Source of the DNA: Syntrophaceae bacterium | GTDB taxonomy: Bacteria; Desulfobacterota; DTXE01 | DNA length: 8,375 nucleotides | Direction of reading: 5' to 3' | NCBI GenBank assembly: GCA_012962595.1 | Contig: DTXE01000531.1 | Coordinates: forward strand, 1 to 8,375 | In this document: positions 6,233-8,375 of the stretch, in pieces | Layout: each line of letters opens with the position of its first letter | How positions within the stretch are numbered: position 1 is the first letter of the stretch | The notes under the pieces: model-generated | What the model was told of the DNA's origin: nothing | Databases searched by the model: none | The model's input: the letters and a program-made list of their open reading frames with translations, nothing else | Position numbers and translations under genes: made by a program

Positions 6233-6601
6233 ATGGACCCTGTGGAATTCATGGAAAAAGAGCAAATGCGAGTGGACTTACCAGATTTCAAGTCTGGAGA
6301 TACTGTGAGGGTTTATACCAAGGTAAAAGAGGGAGATAAGGAAAGAATACAGGTTTTTGAGGGAGTGGTTATCAGGAAAAGGAAAGGCAAAACCGGAGCT
6401 ACCTTTACAGTTAGAAAGGTTTCGTATGGTGTTGGAGTGGAGAGGATCTTTCCCTTGCACTCACCGGCTATAGAAAAGATTAAGATAGTGTCAAAAGGAA
6501 GGGTTAGAAGATCGAGACTTTATTACCTAAGGAAACTGGCTGGAAAGGCTGCACGAATCAAAGAGAAGAGAGCCCCAAAAGGGACTAAAGGCGGCTTATA
6601 A
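6233..6601 (+). CDS. rplS: 50S ribosomal protein bL19
   Basis: bL19 lies at the subunit interface of the 50S ribosome. The 122 residues contain the diagnostic [46 protein letters not shown] and [20 protein letters not shown]. The basic tail ([11 protein letters not shown]) runs slightly beyond many homologues of about 115 residues. GGGAGG 6 bases before ATG 6233 decides the start over ATG codons 7 and 11. It usually precedes rnhB in this cluster, but here yraN follows directly after 26 bases. Confidence 0.98.
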   Translation: MDPVEFMEKEQMRVDLPDFKSGDTVRVYTKVKEGDKERIQVFEGVVIRKRKGKTGATFTVRKVSYGVGVERIFPLHSPAIEKIKIVSKGRVRRSRLYYLRKLAGKAARIKEKRAPKGTKGGL

Positions 6602-6627
6602 TCATAAATTAGCAAAAGGAGAATTGT

Positions 6628-6993
6628 GTGACAAAGGCTAGGCACACCATAGGAAAAAAGGGAGAAGATATAGCCCTCTCGCATTTAAAGGGGATGGGTT
6701 ACAAGATAATTGCCCGAAACTATAAGAGCAAATTCGGTGAGATTGATATCATTGCAAAAGATAGGGATACCTTAGCATTTGTGGAGGTTAAGACCAGAAA
6801 GACCGACGAATTTGGTGGCCCTAAGATGGCAGTAACCGAAAGGAAACGGCGGCAGATTTCCAAAGTAGCTTCAGAATATCTAAAAAGGAGTGGATTATCC
6901 CATGTAAAAGCCAGATTTGATGTAGTGGCAATAAAATTGGAACAAGGTAGGAACAATATCGAGGTTGTGAAGGATGCCTTTGAGTCACCATAG
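6628..6993 (+). CDS. yraN: YraN / UPF0102 family predicted endonuclease-like protein
   Basis: A 121-residue member of UPF0102, a family with a PD-(D/E)xK nuclease-like fold and no firmly established role. Visible signatures are KKGEDIALSHLKGMGYKI (10-27), ARNYKSKFGEIDII (29-42) and FVEVKTRK (51-58); the putative metal-binding residues are E38, D40, E53 and K55. FGGP..AV...K and RFDVVAI complete the pattern. The start is GTG with AAAAGGAG 6 bases upstream. It overlaps rsmI by 20 bases. The usual neighbour rnhB, normally between rplS and yraN, is absent. Confidence 0.95.
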   Translation: MTKARHTIGKKGEDIALSHLKGMGYKIIARNYKSKFGEIDIIAKDRDTLAFVEVKTRKTDEFGGPKMAVTERKRRQISKVASEYLKRSGLSHVKARFDVVAIKLEQGRNNIEVVKDAFESP

Positions 6994-7702
6994 TGAACAG
7001 GCAAAAGAAAGGTCGCTCCAAAATCGAAAAGGGCGTCTCTATATAGTTTCTACCCCTATAGGTAATTTAGAAGATATTACATTAAGAGCCCTCCGCATTC
7101 TTAGAGAAGTAGATCTTATTGCTGCGGAAGATACCCGCAGAACTCGAAAGCTACTCACACATTACCAGATTCATACCTCAGTTACTAGTTATCACGAATA
7201 TAACAAAGACATTAAGGGCCCATCTCTAGTTAGCTCTTTAAAGAAAGGGACCAATATTGCACTTGTTTCCGATGCTGGAACTCCAGGTCTCTCCGACCCT
7301 GGCTTTTCACTCATTCGATTGGCCCTCACTCATGGTATAGAGGCAGTTCCTATTCCTGGGGTATCAGCTGCTATCACCGCCCTTAGTATATCCGGGCTTC
7401 CTACACATACCTTTACCTTTATAGGATTTTTGCCAAGAAAAAAAGGGAAGCGACTTAAATTACTTTCTCAATTGAGTCAGGAGGGACGAACCCTTATATT
7501 TTATGAATCGCCAAGGCGAATACTGAATCTTTTAAAGGAGTTGCTCTCTGTCACTGGAGATATAGAGGTAGTTCTGGCTAGAGAAATGACCAAAATGCAT
7601 GAACAGGTTAAAAGGGGAAAGGTGAGTGAAGTTTTGGAGCAAATTAAGGGAGGGGAAATAAGGGGTGAGGTTACCCTGATTGTGAGCTGCCAAAACAGGT
7701 GA
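6974..7702 (+). CDS. rsmI: 16S rRNA (cytidine-2'-O)-methyltransferase RsmI
   Basis: RsmI makes the 2'-O-methyl of C1402 in the 16S decoding centre. The tetrapyrrole-methylase-type fold shows LYIVSTPIGNLEDIT (22-36), AAEDTRRT (50-57), SDAGTPGLSDPG (99-110), PIPGVSA (126-132), FYESPRR (176-182) and AREMTKMHE (202-210). At 242 residues it is shorter than the usual 270-290; the catalytic core is complete but the small C-terminal helical (HTH-like) extension is missing, as the protein stops just after GEVTLIVS. The N-terminus has about 20 extra polar residues before GRLYIVS. ATG 6974 lies inside yraN with GAGG 9 bases upstream; no other good in-frame start precedes the core. Confidence 0.95.
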   Translation: MPLSHHSEQAKERSLQNRKGRLYIVSTPIGNLEDITLRALRILREVDLIAAEDTRRTRKLLTHYQIHTSVTSYHEYNKDIKGPSLVSSLKKGTNIALVSDAGTPGLSDPGFSLIRLALTHGIEAVPIPGVSAAITALSISGLPTHTFTFIGFLPRKKGKRLKLLSQLSQEGRTLIFYESPRRILNLLKELLSVTGDIEVVLAREMTKMHEQVKRGKVSEVLEQIKGGEIRGEVTLIVSCQNR

Positions 7703-7708
7703 GATTAC

Positions 7709-7759
7709 ATGGGTCAAACAATTGATGATTTATTCGGGAAACCTAGGGCTTATTCTTGA
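7709..7759 (+). CDS. Possible 16-codon leader or remnant ORF after rsmI
   Basis: ATG 7709 opens a 16-residue ORF (MGQTIDDLFGKPRAYS) preceded by GGTGAG with suitable spacing, only 6 bases after the rsmI stop. The IDDLFG start resembles the N-terminus of some small uncharacterised bacterial proteins, but nothing recognisable continues past the TGA. It may be a gene remnant, a tiny peptide, or chance. Confidence 0.2.
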   Translation: MGQTIDDLFGKPRAYS

Positions 7760-7784
7760 CTAAAATTCAAAACTATGCTACTAA
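7756..7784 (+). promoter_or_regulatory. Promoter candidate for tRNA-Arg
   Basis: TTGACT (7756-7761), a 17-base spacer, then TACTAA (7779-7784). Transcription would begin just before the tRNA at 7793. The -10 is weak, but the same layout (TTGACT, 17 bases, TACAAA) precedes the tRNA-Lys gene, which strengthens both calls. Confidence 0.4.
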
Positions 7785-7792
7785 GATTTCAG

Positions 7793-7869
7793 GCGCCCGT
7801 AGCTCAGAGGGATAGAGCGTCGGACTTCGAATCCGCAGGTCGCAGGTTCGAATCCTGCCGGGCGTGCCA
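7793..7869 (+). tRNA. tRNA-Arg (anticodon TCG)
   Basis: A full cloverleaf: acceptor GCGCCCG (7793-7799) with CGGGCGT (7859-7865, closing G-U pair), D-stem GCTC/GAGC, anticodon loop CTTCGAA (7825-7831) with anticodon TCG at 7827-7829, a 5-base variable loop, T-stem GCAGG/CCTGC around TTCGAAT, discriminator G7866 and encoded CCA (7867-7869). The top anticodon-stem pair (27-43) is a T/C mismatch. It reads CGA and possibly other CGN codons. Confidence 0.95.
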
Positions 7870-7950
7870 GCCATATGGGATACTCCATTAATTCTGATTC
7901 CTAAATTTTCCATGAAGGTTACATTAGGCAATATATTGAGAATTTAACTT

Positions 7951-8229
7951 ATGGGCAATGTATCGAAGATGATAAAACTAGTTGGCCAGAAGGAAGCTAC
8001 CGAAAATCTTAAAAAAATAGGTTGCAATGCCAAATTCGTAGATAAGTCCTTTGATTTCAAGGAAATTGTTAAAAATCCCAATTGTGAATTATATCGGCAA
8101 TGCCTGGAAATTGTGGCACATGTAATGCCTCCAGTTGCCAATTTTACCTGTATCGAATGTAAGAAATGTGAAACCCAGGATGCTGCTTCAGGGCGCAAAA
8201 AGGGCATCCGGCTGTCTTCTCACTTTTGA
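7951..8229 (+). CDS. Small Cys-rich hypothetical protein between two tRNA genes
   Basis: A 92-residue ORF on the same strand as its neighbours. It has no signal peptide or membrane segment. Six Cys occur at 25, 45, 51, 67, 70 and 73; the last three form CIECKKC (CxxCxxC), which could bind Zn or an Fe-S cluster, though that needs a partner ligand I cannot assign. The basic tail (GRKKGIRL) follows. The Shine-Dalgarno is weak (GAG about 11 bases before ATG); the ATG at codon 7 has no better spacing. All three Arg codons are CGN, whereas ffh prefers AGA/AGG. I do not recognise the family. Codon structure looks coding, and no opposite-strand alternative is more convincing. Confidence 0.5.
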   Translation: MGNVSKMIKLVGQKEATENLKKIGCNAKFVDKSFDFKEIVKNPNCELYRQCLEIVAHVMPPVANFTCIECKKCETQDAASGRKKGIRLSSHF

Positions 8230-8256
8230 AATCTTTTCCTAAGAGCATAGCTTATC

Positions 8257-8285
8257 TTGACTTTTAGTCATCTTTTGGATACAAA
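8257..8285 (+). promoter_or_regulatory. Promoter candidate for tRNA-Lys
   Basis: TTGACT (8257-8262), a 17-base spacer, then TACAAA (8280-8285). The predicted start lies about 10 bases before the tRNA at 8303, giving a short 5' leader for RNase P. It matches the layout ahead of tRNA-Arg. Confidence 0.5.
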
Positions 8286-8302
8286 TAGTTTGTAATTTCA
8301 TC

Positions 8303-8375
8303 GGGCCGTTAGCTCAACTGGTAGAGCAACTGACTCTTAATCAGTAGGTTCGGAGTTCGAGTCCCCGACGGCCCA
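8303..8375 (+). tRNA. tRNA-Lys (anticodon CTT)
   Basis: Acceptor GGGCCGT (8303-8309) pairs perfectly with ACGGCCC (8368-8374), with discriminator A8375. The D-stem is GCTC/GAGC. The anticodon stem ACTGA/TCAGT encloses CTCTTAA with anticodon CTT at 8336-8338. The T-arm is CGGAG, TTCGAGT, CCCCG and holds one A-C mismatch (A8354 with C8364). The window ends at the discriminator, so whether CCA is encoded cannot be seen. It reads AAG. Confidence 0.94.

Noticed and set aside
7842..8367. Attachment-site duplication of the tRNA 3' end around the small ORF
   Set aside because: Similarity between GTTCGAATCC and GTTCGAGTCC is just the universal T-arm; no longer direct repeat flanks the ORF and no integrase is present.

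Overview
The right three quarters of the window (about 2433-8375) is a bacterial housekeeping block. The order is ffh, rpsP, khpA, rimM, trmD, a PF09936-type SPOUT RNA methyltransferase, rplS, yraN, rsmI, then tRNA-Arg(TCG), a small Cys-rich ORF and tRNA-Lys(CTT), all on the + strand. An extra SPOUT methyltransferase between trmD and rplS, followed by yraN and rsmI, is the arrangement I associate with Desulfobacterota (former Deltaproteobacteria) and related lineages. The DNA is moderately AT-rich and Arg codons in ffh are mostly AGA/AGG. I would call the source an uncultured Desulfobacterota-like bacterium, but the sequence does not prove it.

The left quarter (1-2128) reads on the - strand and is accessory. 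In transcription order it holds a two-helix membrane protein with a coiled-coil domain (1538-2128), a broken paralogue (1218-1433), a putative lipoprotein paralogue (770-1225) and a second putative lipoprotein with PspA/IM30-like coiled coil (166-777). The last three are joined by identical 8-base stop/start overlaps. The pseudogene has a TGA stop exactly where both intact paralogues have a conserved Trp, and a small inverted/direct repeat lies at its 5' breakpoint. Palindromic intergenic repeats lie beyond the last gene (8-164), between the membrane protein and the pseudogene (1431-1512) and upstream of the membrane protein (2172-2187).

The two blocks diverge from an intergenic region (2129-2432). 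A good sigma70-type promoter for the leftward genes (TTGACA, 16 bases, TATAGT) encloses an extended -10 element (TGTTATAAT) facing ffh, so the two transcription units may compete at one site.

The housekeeping genes serve protein synthesis and export. Ffh is the SRP GTPase. bS16 and RimM build the 30S subunit, bL19 belongs to the 50S subunit, and KhpA is a small KH RNA-binding protein. TrmD makes m1G37 in tRNA, RsmI methylates 16S rRNA, and the PF09936 protein probably methylates an unknown RNA. Tight spacing and overlaps (rimM/trmD 11 bases, trmD/methyltransferase 4 bases, yraN/rsmI 20 bases) indicate translational coupling. The two tRNA genes each have a TTGACT-17-TACnAA promoter candidate. 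No complete mobile element, CRISPR array, rRNA or convincing Rho-independent terminator was seen.
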